64,000 nt of DNA, taken from NCBI RefSeq assembly GCF_026625865.1, contig NZ_CP113067.1, positions 310,001-374,000 of the forward strand. The letters run 5' to 3'. The position numbers and the translations under genes were made by a program. This stretch comes from Microbacterium sp. SL75 (GTDB lineage Bacteria; Actinomycetota; Actinomycetes; Actinomycetales; Microbacteriaceae). Below are positions 8,378-15,398 of this stretch, in pieces (within the stretch, counting starts at the first letter, position 1; each line of letters begins with the position of its first letter). The notes under the pieces are model-generated. The model did not search any database. It saw only the letters and a program-made list of their open reading frames with translations, and was not told the origin of the DNA.

Positions 8378-8671
8378 ATGAGCGTGGCGGATCACATTCG
8401 AATCGAGTTCGGCAGGGTCAGTCAAACGGTCGAGGTGCTCCGCGCCGCGTCAGGGGGAATCCGAGGCGAGCTCGACGCCCTCGACACGAGACTGGCGACC
8501 ATGGAAAGCGGGTGGCGAGGCGAGGCGCGGGAGGCGTACTCCGTCGCACGCGCCCAGTGGGAAGAACAGATGCGGTCGATGCAGACGCTGTTGGACGGGT
8601 GCGCGGAGGTGCTTCTGCGAACGGGTGAGGCGATTGCCGCGACGGAGGATTCGCTCGCTAAGTCCTTCTGA
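8378..8671 (+). CDS. WXG100-family (ESAT-6-like) protein
   Basis: A 97-aa protein starting at ATG 8378 behind a GGGGGG ribosome site; an upstream in-frame start at 8252 overlaps the acs terminator and is unlikely. The family signature is at mid-length: MESGWRGEAREAYSVARAQW, with the Trp-x-Gly turn between two amphipathic helices, followed by a second long helix. WXG100 proteins are small helical-hairpin substrates of type VII (ESX) secretion, usually dimers. A TATTGT -10-like box lies at 8343. No core ESX component is nearby. The tandem paralogues at 8699-11517 follow in the same direction. Confidence 0.88.
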   Translation: MSVADHIRIEFGRVSQTVEVLRAASGGIRGELDALDTRLATMESGWRGEAREAYSVARAQWEEQMRSMQTLLDGCAEVLLRTGEAIAATEDSLAKSF

Positions 8672-8686
8672 TCGCTTCGGTCTGCC

Positions 8687-8692
8687 TAGACT
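8687..8692 (+). promoter_or_regulatory. Probable leaderless-promoter -10 box of the first paralogue
   Basis: TAGACT ends six bases before the GTG start at 8699. The second paralogue has the same layout: CCTAAACTTCGAACGTG, with TAAACT at 9808-9813 and GTG at 9820. The shared CCTARACTnCGAnCGTGAT block and the lack of a Shine-Dalgarno sequence point to leaderless transcripts in both. Confidence 0.5.
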
Positions 8693-8698
8693 GCGACC

Positions 8699-9661
8699 GT
8701 GATTTTCGGCAAGCGAAGGCATGAGCAGACTGCGCAGCAGCGCGAAGAGCTGAAAGCTGCCGCCGCCGAGCAAGGGTGGCGGTGGAGCGACGCCCAGCCC
8801 GCGCCCGCTTTCGAACTCTCGGAGGCGGCCCTTCGAGGCCCCGAGCGGTTCAAAATCTGGACGGTCGGCTTAGGCGATGTCGTCGACGGCATGGTGAACA
8901 CCCGTCCCTTTCGCGCCGCGCGACTCATCGGCTACGACTACACCACGACGAACGGAGGCATTCCGTACGGGGATCGTCGCGAGACGAGCGCGGTGTGGAT
9001 CGACCTGCCCGACTCGCTGCCCGAGATCCGTCTCGTAGACGCTTCGTCGACGGAGAAGGACGAGGGGCTCCCTCTTCCCCCACTGAACCCTGCGAGGACG
9101 ACCGACGGACGATGGCGGGTCGAAGGTTTCGTCCCGCAGTTCGCCTCGGACCTCCTTCATTCGACATTCGTCACGGCGCTTGCGACCCTTCCCCCTCTCA
9201 CAGCCGTCGTCATCCGCGCGGGAATGATCCTCGCCTATGGATTGCAGCGCTACGATGCGCAGACCATTCGAACCGTCGCGACGACCCTTGCTGCACTGAT
9301 CGAGGCGGTGCCCGGCAACGCCTGGGGCCGCGCGGACGCTCTCGTCGCGGGCACCGGGGTGTTTCCACGGCGCGTCCCCGGCGGGGCCAGCCTTTCACTC
9401 GACCAGCGTCTTGTGCGCCCCGACTGGAAAGGCTTCGGGCTGGCGGAGAAAGTGCCGTGGCCAGACGCGCCCGGCGCCCCGAAGAATGTCATGTTGAAGC
9501 GCAGCGAGGCGGTAGAGGTGTGGGAGCCCACCCCCGACGATGCACCGGGCTTTTCCCTGAGCGCACAATTCGGACGTGCGACCATCGGCTCGGGGATGCC
9601 TTTGGGTATCCCGACTGTGGCGTCCACGATCTCGCAGGGCGGGGCGGCTCCGCGTGCCTGA
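8699..9661 (+). CDS. Uncharacterised ESX-associated protein, tandem paralogue 1
   Basis: A 320-aa soluble-looking protein with no signal peptide or membrane segment and no confident family assignment. It starts at GTG 8699 with FGKRRHEQTAQQREEL. Block order: FELSEAALRG and KIWTVGLGDVVDG (about 35-60), PFRAARLIGYDYTTTNGG (65-82), LPDSLPEIRL (about 105), DGRWRVEGFVPQFASDLL (about 140), a long central helix region, WGRADALVAGTGVF (about 210), QRLVRPDWKGFGL and VPWPDAPGAPKNVMLKRSEAVEVWE (about 240-280). The RPF..DY...LP..LP.L pattern loosely recalls actinobacterial DUF proteins with an accessory role. It is about 60% identical by eye to the copy at 10558-11517. An immunity-like or chaperone-like role beside WXG100 genes is conjecture. 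Confidence 0.75.
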   Translation: MIFGKRRHEQTAQQREELKAAAAEQGWRWSDAQPAPAFELSEAALRGPERFKIWTVGLGDVVDGMVNTRPFRAARLIGYDYTTTNGGIPYGDRRETSAVWIDLPDSLPEIRLVDASSTEKDEGLPLPPLNPARTTDGRWRVEGFVPQFASDLLHSTFVTALATLPPLTAVVIRAGMILAYGLQRYDAQTIRTVATTLAALIEAVPGNAWGRADALVAGTGVFPRRVPGGASLSLDQRLVRPDWKGFGLAEKVPWPDAPGAPKNVMLKRSEAVEVWEPTPDDAPGFSLSAQFGRATIGSGMPLGIPTVASTISQGGAAPRA

Positions 9662-9819
9662 TCGCCGGGGCTGATCACAGAGCGACGGGAGCCCGAGCGT
9701 CACCTTTGTCACGCGTCGCTGGGAAGGAGCCGCGTCACGCCGCGAAGCAGCAATTCGACGGGCCACTCGTCTCACCCGGGTTTCCTCGCGAACTCGGTGA
9801 ACGCGCCTAAACTTCGAAC

Positions 9820-10326
9820 GTGATGTTCGGAAAGCGCCAGCGCCACGAAGCACAGCAGAGCCGAGAGGTCCTGCGCCAGGAGGTGTCGGCCGCCGGATGG
9901 ACGTGGGAGGGTGCAGCACCCGCGCCGATTTTCGAGTTCGGCGAGGCCGTAATACGCGGTTCGCGATCCCACGACATCTGGATGGTTGGTGTCGCGGATG
10001 CCCTCCGGGGCACCGTCGGTGAGGGAGATTTCCAGGCCGGACGTCTCGTCGCCGGCTTCGGAGTGTTCTCCCGTCGGACGATCGGCGGTGCAGGGCTGAG
10101 GCCCGAGCAACGGCTCGTGCGACCTGATTGGAAGGGATACGGTCTCGGCGGAAAGGTGCCTTGGCAGCAAGCCTCCGACGCTCCGAAGCACGTGACGATG
10201 TCGCGACGCGAAGCGGTGGACGTCTGGGACGTGCCGCCGGGTACGTCTTGGGGACTCCACATCGGTACGCGGGCAGGGGGTTCAGACTTACCGGCGGTCG
10301 CGTCGGCTCTTCATCATGGCGTCTGA
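9820..10326 (+). CDS. Tandem paralogue 2, internally deleted
   Basis: A 168-aa version of its neighbours. Residues 1-68 match the N-terminus (FGKRQRHEAQQSREVL, IWMVGVADALRG, FQAGRL). The sequence then jumps directly to VAGFGVFSRRTIGG and QRLVRPDWKGYGLGGKVPW, the C-terminal third. About 150 residues, covering the TTNGG, LP..LPE and GRWxVEGF blocks, are missing in frame. The join sits where both full copies have RL-IG and LVAG, as expected from an intragenic deletion. The frame is intact to a normal C-terminus, so it may still make a two-motif protein. The start GTG 9820 (or ATG 9823) follows a leaderless-type TAAACT box. Confidence 0.6.
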   Translation: MMFGKRQRHEAQQSREVLRQEVSAAGWTWEGAAPAPIFEFGEAVIRGSRSHDIWMVGVADALRGTVGEGDFQAGRLVAGFGVFSRRTIGGAGLRPEQRLVRPDWKGYGLGGKVPWQQASDAPKHVTMSRREAVDVWDVPPGTSWGLHIGTRAGGSDLPAVASALHHGV

Positions 10327-10557
10327 GGAGCGCGATCACCCCCACGGGGAGAGTCGATGCCGCCCTGTCGGCGGCGGGTCGGTCGGCTGCGAGAACCACG
10401 ACATCGATGGCGTGTGACCGAGTACCGAAAGCGGCGGACGGCAGACCGGGCTCAACCTCGCCGATGACCGTCTCCGCGGCGATCTCGCAGGCGGAGAGGC
10501 TCCGTGGGCATGATGGCATGACACCGAATTGATAGAGAGATCGAGGAGACGGCAGAC

Positions 10558-11517
10558 GTGATCTTTGGCAAGCGGAAACGCGAAGAGGCCGCGCAGCGCC
10601 GTGCCACGTTGCGGCATGACGTCACCTCTCAGGGGTGGTCGTGGAACGATGCGCAGCCTCCGTGCCCCTTCGAATTGACCGAGGCCTCGTTGCGCGGTGA
10701 ACACAGCTTCGACATTTGGCCGGTGGGCCTGAGCGAGGTCATCGACGGATCTGTCGAAAAGCGCGCATTTCGAGCAGCACGCCTGATCGGCTACCGCTAC
10801 AGCACGACAAACGGCGGCCTGCCCTACGGTGATCGCCGCGAGACCACCGGTGTTTGGCTCGAGCTCCCCGCATCGCTTCCGGAACTTCGGATGGTCGATA
10901 CTCTCGCAACCGAGAAGGACCTCGGTCTGGCACTCCCCCCTCTGGAACCTTCGCGCACGGCCGATGGACGCTGGCAGGTGGAAGGGTTCGTCCCCGCGTT
11001 CGCGACGGATTTGCTTCAGCCCGCTTTCGTCGAGGTCCTGTCATCGCTCCCACCCCTGAGCGCCGTCGTCATCCGTGCAGGCGTGATCCTTGCCTACGGC
11101 TTGCGGGACTACGACGTGCCGACGATCCGGGCGGTGGCTCACACGCTCGACGCACTGCTCGACAGGGTGCCCGCCAGTTCATGGGGGCGAGCGGATGCGC
11201 TCGTCGCTGGCGTCGGGGTGTTCCCCAACCATGACGCGGACGGTCCGCGCTTGGTTCTTGATCGTCGGCTGGTCCACCCGGATTGGAAAGGTTACGGTCT
11301 CGGCAACAAAATCCCCTGGCAGGAGGCGCCGGACGCACCCAGCAATGTGCTCATGAAGCGCAGCGAAGCGATCGACCGTTGGGAAGCACCGTCAGGCGCA
11401 CGGCCGGGGCTGAACGTGAGTGCACATGTGGGGAGCGCCTCTCTGGGCACGGCGACACCCCGCGGCATCCCCACTGTCGCGTCCACTCTCCTGCCGGGTC
11501 CGCGTGGCGACAGCTGA
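10558..11517 (+). CDS. Uncharacterised ESX-associated protein, tandem paralogue 3
   Basis: A 319-aa full-length paralogue of 8699-9661, with the same blocks: FGKRKREEAAQRR, FDIWPVGLSEVIDG, AFRAARLIGYRYSTTNGG, LPASLPELRM, DGRWQVEGFVPAFATDLL, WGRADALVAGVGVF, RRLVHPDWKGYGLGNKIPW and KRSEAIDRWE. Unlike copies 1 and 2, its GTG is preceded by a canonical ribosome site (GAGGAG about 14 bases upstream), so it is probably translated from a leadered transcript and regulated differently. Function unknown. Three adjacent copies indicate repeated local duplication. Confidence 0.75.
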   Translation: MIFGKRKREEAAQRRATLRHDVTSQGWSWNDAQPPCPFELTEASLRGEHSFDIWPVGLSEVIDGSVEKRAFRAARLIGYRYSTTNGGLPYGDRRETTGVWLELPASLPELRMVDTLATEKDLGLALPPLEPSRTADGRWQVEGFVPAFATDLLQPAFVEVLSSLPPLSAVVIRAGVILAYGLRDYDVPTIRAVAHTLDALLDRVPASSWGRADALVAGVGVFPNHDADGPRLVLDRRLVHPDWKGYGLGNKIPWQEAPDAPSNVLMKRSEAIDRWEAPSGARPGLNVSAHVGSASLGTATPRGIPTVASTLLPGPRGDS

Positions 11518-11645
11518 GTGACGGAGTCGCGCACACGACGCGGGCGGATGTCGCGTGGAGAATCCTTCCGCTTTTCGCACCAACGATGGGCTGGGTGAGA
11601 CACTCAGCGATGCCGGTGAGGCGGCGCCCTGCAGACCGGTCGACG

Positions 11646-12074
11646 CTAGCGGAGGCCCTGAACCGGGCCTTCCGCATCGAGCAGGGATAGCGGACCGACG
11701 AGGCCAGCCCGCATCTCGCTCAACACCGAGGCCCCGGCCACTCCAGGATCGGCCTCCTCGATCGCGTTCGTCAGATTTTCCTGCAGATTGGTGAGCGCCT
11801 CGCGAATCGTGGCGGTCACGAGACGGCTGAGGGCGCGCGGACCGAGAGCGACTCCGCGGGAGGAAACATGCAATTCAGTCAGAAGCCCGCGAGAGGACAC
11901 GGTCGCTCTCACCTCGCCCTGGAACGACACGGCCGCCCCCTGGGCTGTCTCGACCGCCGTTCGAACCGCTTCGAAGGCAGTACCCCGTGCAATCGCGGCG
12001 GCATACTTCGCGTCGCGAGCGGCGAGACGTTCCTGCACATCGAAGGGGACGCCGGAGAAATCAGGAGCGACCAT
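11646..12074 (-). CDS. YbaB/EbfC-like protein, second copy
   Basis: A 142-aa protein, last gene of a leftward four-gene operon; its ATG overlaps the preceding stop (ATGA). The layout is that of YbaB-type proteins in ESX neighbourhoods: an N-terminal helix (LAARDAKYAAAIARG), a three-stranded core (AVSFQGEVRATVSSRGLLTEL), then a helix pair (LGPRALSRLVTATIREALTNLQ) and an acidic tail. YbaB/EbfC proteins bind DNA in the nucleoid, but the copies linked to WXG100 genes have no established role. A second YbaB-like gene starts the same operon (13263-13697). Confidence 0.7.
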   Translation of the reverse strand: MVAPDFSGVPFDVQERLAARDAKYAAAIARGTAFEAVRTAVETAQGAAVSFQGEVRATVSSRGLLTELHVSSRGVALGPRALSRLVTATIREALTNLQENLTNAIEEADPGVAGASVLSEMRAGLVGPLSLLDAEGPVQGLR

Positions 12075-12961
12075 CAGCGCCCCCCTTGCTGATCTGCGTC
12101 GGCCTCTGCCGACTTTCCGACTCCGGCGTTGATGCCCTTGACAGCGTTGACCACGTCGAGTGCTTGGAAGTTGACCCGGAGCTCACCTACGTTGAGCATC
12201 TTCTCGATTCCCGCCGTCTCGACCTGAAATTCGCGACCGAACTGGGTGAAACGCTCGACGATTCCCTGAATCTTCTGCATCACCTCCTGAATCTTCTCGA
12301 CCCACCGGGCGACCTGAGGCACGCGGGTCGCGATCTTGGTGCTGCATTGGGCGATGATCACCGGGAGCCCCACGCCGACGGTGGCCAGCGCCTCGACGAC
12401 CGCCTGGATGAGCTGTCCGACGAGGTCGGCGATGATGCCCTTGACGATCTCGTAGACGATCTGGACGACGGATGCCGCCAAACGAAGCCCGTTCGCGTTG
12501 CTGTGGGCGGCCTCCGCGAGGGACCGCAGGATCGCGGTGAGGCCGGTCGCGACCGTCTCGTAGCCCGTGGCGGCGGCTCCCTGCCACGACTCACGGAGGT
12601 TTCCGAGCGCCTGATCCCGGTCGTCCGCGACGGCCGTGAGGGCGTCTCCGACGTTGTCCCAGGTCTCGCCGAGTGCACGCACCATCTCGGGGCTGCCGGT
12701 CAGCAGCTCCAGCTCTTCGTGCAGCGGCGACATGTAATCGAGCAGGAACGATGCGCACGATGACGCGAGCGTCGCGATCGGGTTCGCGATCAGGCTGACG
12801 ACATCGAGCGCTGAGCCGGCCGCGTCGATCACGCCCGATGTGATGTTGCCGCTGCCGAAGTCGCGCACGGAATCAGCGATCCCCCCGGCGACCGGCAACG
12901 CACCCAGCACGGCCTCACCGCTCAGCCCGCTCTCGTACGTCGGTGCGGCGATGAGCGACAT
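12074..12961 (-). CDS. WXG100/PPE-like type VII secretion target
   Basis: A 295-aa, largely helical protein. A central WXG100-like hairpin lies around residues 95-175, with ESWQGAAATGYETVATGL as the Trp-x-Gly turn and following helix. It is preceded by a hydrophobic Ala/Gly/Ser-rich N-terminus (VLGALPVAGGIADSVRDFG) and followed by a hydrophobic stretch (VYEIVKGIIADLVGQLIQAVVEAL) and a helical tail. No polymorphic-toxin domain is visible at the C-terminus, so it is more likely a structural secreted or surface partner than an effector. It overlaps both neighbours by four bases. Proteins of this build are ESX substrates; export by a system elsewhere in the genome is inferred. Confidence 0.72.
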   Translation of the reverse strand: MSLIAAPTYESGLSGEAVLGALPVAGGIADSVRDFGSGNITSGVIDAAGSALDVVSLIANPIATLASSCASFLLDYMSPLHEELELLTGSPEMVRALGETWDNVGDALTAVADDRDQALGNLRESWQGAAATGYETVATGLTAILRSLAEAAHSNANGLRLAASVVQIVYEIVKGIIADLVGQLIQAVVEALATVGVGLPVIIAQCSTKIATRVPQVARWVEKIQEVMQKIQGIVERFTQFGREFQVETAGIEKMLNVGELRVNFQALDVVNAVKGINAGVGKSAEADADQQGGR

Positions 12962-13266
12962 CAGATGACCTTCGCGATCTCGGCGGCCAGGTGATCGTCG
13001 AGCAGAGAGTATGTCGTACCAGCCGCTGAAACCGCGGTGGCCTCGGCGGCGAGTGCCAGGCGGAGCGCCGAGAGTCCGGCGACCGTCGTCGACTGCTGCA
13101 GGGTCACCACGGGAACGAGGAACGAGCAGAGCAATCCGAAAGCCACCGGCTGCAGTGCCACGGCACTCAACGCGGCCACGGCTGCGTCGTTCAACTGGTC
13201 GGCCGAGCCGTTCAGCCGAGAGGCGTGCGCGTGCAGCGCATCGGCCTGTACCTCGAGATCCGTCAT
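12961..13266 (-). CDS. EspC/DUF2580-like ESX-associated small protein
   Basis: A 101-aa protein starting at ATG 13266 behind an AGGGGGG site; the longer frame to 13473 lies inside the upstream gene. The N-terminus LEVQADALHAHASRLNGSADQLNDA matches the helix seen in EspC-family (DUF2580) proteins. A hydrophobic middle (AFGLLCSFLVPVVTL) and a second Ala-rich helix follow. Such proteins are co-encoded with WXG100-like partners and may form the helical hairpin recognised by type VII machinery. It overlaps both flanking genes by four bases, implying translation coupled to the 295-aa partner. Confidence 0.68.
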   Translation of the reverse strand: MTDLEVQADALHAHASRLNGSADQLNDAAVAALSAVALQPVAFGLLCSFLVPVVTLQQSTTVAGLSALRLALAAEATAVSAAGTTYSLLDDHLAAEIAKVI

Positions 13267-13697
13267 CGTGAGCCCCCCTCGAATTCGTCTTTCACGGGCG
13301 TTGCGGCCGAAGTCTCGGCGTCCAACCGCTGCACCCTCTCGAAGAGCTCGTCGATCCGCGCTGAGAAGTCGACCGCCGGAGCGGCCAGATGCGGTTGCAG
13401 GATCGCTGCCCGGATGGGCTCTGCCTGCTTCTGCAGGTCTTCGATCGCCCGGGTCGTCGCCGACATCACCCACTCCGAGACGGTGGGCCCGTCGGCATCC
13501 CGGATCGCATCCGAGAAGGCGACATCGATGACGATTCCTTGATGGTCGACCGTCACCGTGGCCCCGTCTTCGTCGCTTCGACCCATCCCCGTCAGCGTGG
13601 CGAGCTCGCCCGACAGTTCCTCGGCCACATTCGACAGCTCTTGGGCTCGTTCCAATTGCCCGGCAATAGCGAGCAGCATCTGCGCGGCGTCATCCAT
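13263..13697 (-). CDS. YbaB/EbfC-like protein, first gene of ESX-associated operon
   Basis: A 144-aa protein. A helical N-terminus (LAIAGQLERAQELSNVAEELSG) precedes a beta core (DGATVTVDHQGIVIDVAFSDAI), a second helix (VSEWVMSATTRAIEDLQKQAE) and a C-terminal extension with another coiled-coil-like helix (IDELFERVQRLDAET). The first ~95 residues fit the YbaB/EbfC fold. It is the promoter-proximal gene of the leftward operon ending at 11646, with four-base overlaps throughout. Pairing of YbaB-like proteins with WXG100-type genes recurs in actinobacteria, but the mechanism is unknown. Confidence 0.7.
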   Translation of the reverse strand: MDDAAQMLLAIAGQLERAQELSNVAEELSGELATLTGMGRSDEDGATVTVDHQGIVIDVAFSDAIRDADGPTVSEWVMSATTRAIEDLQKQAEPIRAAILQPHLAAPAVDFSARIDELFERVQRLDAETSAATPVKDEFEGGSR

Positions 13698-13743
13698 GCG
13701 AGTCCTTCCCCCCGGTGATCGACTCGGCCTCGATGCTAGCGAA

Positions 13744-14487
13744 TCAGCGCCCCCGCGACGAGACCGATCGCCGTATCGCGCGTTCGACCCGCGGGATGAC
13801 GAGCATGGCCCCTCCCGCCCGCACCGCCGGATACACCCCCGCCACCCAGACGATGGATGCCAGGGCGTCCCCGGCGTAGTGCACGCCGATGGCCACGACC
13901 GACACCGACATCCCCACGACCAGCACCACCCCGACGACGATGCCGAGGGCGCGCCATCGCGTCGTCCAGAGCGCGCAGATCAACACGGCGGCGAACGATG
14001 CCGTGAAAGCGACGTGACCGCTCGGGAACGACGGATCGGCCGTCGCGCCGACCGCTTGCGTCATGGCCTCTGACATCCCGGGGCGCGGTCGGTCGACGAT
14101 GAGTTTCGCCGCTTCCGCGAGACCCCACGTCACCGCCACTCCCCCGAAGAAGGCGAGGGCGACCTGCCACCGGCGGGAGAGAAGGCCCACGGCGACCGTG
14201 GCGACGATCATGATGCCCGCGGCGGGCAGCGGTTTCAGCGAGCGGTAGAACGCCTCCGCCACCTGGGTGAGGGCGCTGACATGCAGATGATGCACCGCGT
14301 TCGAGAACGCCACGTCTATCGGCGCGAAGCGGAGGATGAATCCCACGGCGAGGAGCACGACGATGGCCGAGATCGCCACCACCATGTCGCGCCGGAGGTG
14401 AGCCGAAGGAGTGAGAAGTGCGCTCTCGGCCGTCGACGGCCCACTCGGCGCGGAAGAGGAGGTCACGGGGGCATCCTGCCCCCGCAC
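13744..14487 (-). CDS. PAP2-superfamily membrane phosphatase
   Basis: A 247-aa integral membrane protein with about five or six helices. PAP2 motifs C1 and C2 are present as KLIVDRPRP and FPSGH. Motif C3, normally SRxxxxxHxxxD, reads SVVAIGVHYAGD: the nucleophilic His and the Asp are there, but the usual Arg is Val. These enzymes dephosphorylate phosphatidate, undecaprenyl diphosphate or similar lipids at the outer membrane face. Loss of the C3 arginine may change phosphate binding. The GTG at codon 8 (VTSSSA) is an alternative start. No operon partner. Confidence 0.85.
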   Translation of the reverse strand: MRGQDAPVTSSSAPSGPSTAESALLTPSAHLRRDMVVAISAIVVLLAVGFILRFAPIDVAFSNAVHHLHVSALTQVAEAFYRSLKPLPAAGIMIVATVAVGLLSRRWQVALAFFGGVAVTWGLAEAAKLIVDRPRPGMSEAMTQAVGATADPSFPSGHVAFTASFAAVLICALWTTRWRALGIVVGVVLVVGMSVSVVAIGVHYAGDALASIVWVAGVYPAVRAGGAMLVIPRVERAIRRSVSSRGR

Positions 14488-14522
14488 ACTTCTGAATCAG
14501 CCGAGACAGATACCCGACGATG

Positions 14523-14562
14523 ACGAGAGGGACGCCCCGTGCGACCAGGGCGTCCCTCTCGT
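14523..14562 (-). terminator. Terminator of the RidA operon
   Basis: A 14-bp perfect stem (14523-14536 with 14549-14562, core GAGAGGGACGCC) and a 12-base loop, downstream of the leftward RidA gene stop. No clear T-tract. Confidence 0.75.
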
Positions 14563-14596
14563 GCGAAGGCCGGGGTGCCGGCATCCGGAGTCGTCG

Positions 14597-15064
14597 TCAG
14601 GCGACGGTGAAGATCACCTCGACCTCGACGGGGCTGTCGAGGGGGAGGACGGGCACACCGACCGCGGAGCGCGCGTGGGCGCCAGTCTCACCGAAGACCT
14701 CGCCGAGGAACTCGCTCGCGCCGTTGATGACGCCCGGCTGCCCGGTGAATTCGGGGACGGATGCCACGAAGCCGGTGAGCTTGAGCACCCCGGTGAGGTT
14801 ATTGACGCCGCCGACGAGAGCCGCGGCTGCGGCGATCGCGTTGAGCGCGCACTGACGGGCGAGGGTCTTCGCATCCGCGGGGGCGATCAGGCCCTCGGAC
14901 TCACCGACCTTGCCGGTCGAGGGCAGGGCACCCTGGACCATGGGGAGCTGACCCGAGGTGTAGACGAGGTCTCCGTGACGCTTGGCCGGAATGTAGGACG
15001 CGACCGGAGGCACCACCGCCGGGACGTCGACGCCGAGGGCGGCGAGGCGCTCGGAGACGCTCAC
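14597..15064 (-). CDS. RidA-family enamine/imine deaminase
   Basis: A 155-aa YjgF/YER057c/UK114-family protein that hydrolyses reactive enamines and imines such as 2-aminoacrylate made by PLP enzymes. It starts at GTG 15064, overlapping the stop of the upstream small gene. Characteristic segments are YTSGQLPMVQGALPSTGKVG, a central helix (ARQCALNAIAAAAALVG) and the C-terminal strand VEVEVIFTVA. The usual RidA catalytic arginine in the RSAVGVPVLPLDSPVEVE block is present (HARSAVGV). It forms a two-gene leftward operon with the DUF4177-like gene. Confidence 0.9.
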   Translation of the reverse strand: MSVSERLAALGVDVPAVVPPVASYIPAKRHGDLVYTSGQLPMVQGALPSTGKVGESEGLIAPADAKTLARQCALNAIAAAAALVGGVNNLTGVLKLTGFVASVPEFTGQPGVINGASEFLGEVFGETGAHARSAVGVPVLPLDSPVEVEVIFTVA

Positions 15065-15279
15065 TGCTGGCCCTCGAACTGTCGCGCGGCCGTCTCGGCT
15101 GCACCCAGGCCGGCGTTTGCCGCGCCACCGCCGGTGGGGCGCTTGAAGTAGGCGACGAGTCCGCCCTCGGGACCGGTGACCACCTGCACGAGCTCCCACC
15201 CCTGCTTGCCCCAGTTGTTGAGGATCGCCGCGGTGTTGTGGATGAGCAGGGGTGTGGTGAGGTACTCCCACGTGGTCAT
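15061..15279 (-). CDS. Small DUF4177-like protein
   Basis: A 72-aa protein starting at ATG 15279 behind a GGGAG site; the longer in-frame extension to 15378 overlaps the promoter of the divergent penicillin-binding gene and is unlikely. It begins MTTWEYLTTPLLIHNTAAIL and continues NNWGKQGWELVQVV, the WEY...NxxGxxGWELVxV pattern of DUF4177-like small soluble proteins. A flexible Gly/Ala-rich tail follows. Function unknown. Its stop overlaps the RidA start (GTGA). Confidence 0.8.
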   Translation of the reverse strand: MTTWEYLTTPLLIHNTAAILNNWGKQGWELVQVVTGPEGGLVAYFKRPTGGGAANAGLGAAETAARQFEGQQ

Positions 15280-15398
15280 GACGGGCTCCCGGAGGTGGCT
15301 CGGAGCGCGCAGCTGTGTTGCGCGCGAGGATGGACGCGTCCGCGCGCGAGCGCACGCCTTCAAGGCATCGCCCAGCAACGTCGCTTAGCATCAAGCCT

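Noticed and set aside
9395..10519. 374-codon minus-strand frame across paralogues 1-2
   Set aside because: Mostly antisense to two homologous genes; the only odd part (10330-10519) is reported separately as a weak finding.
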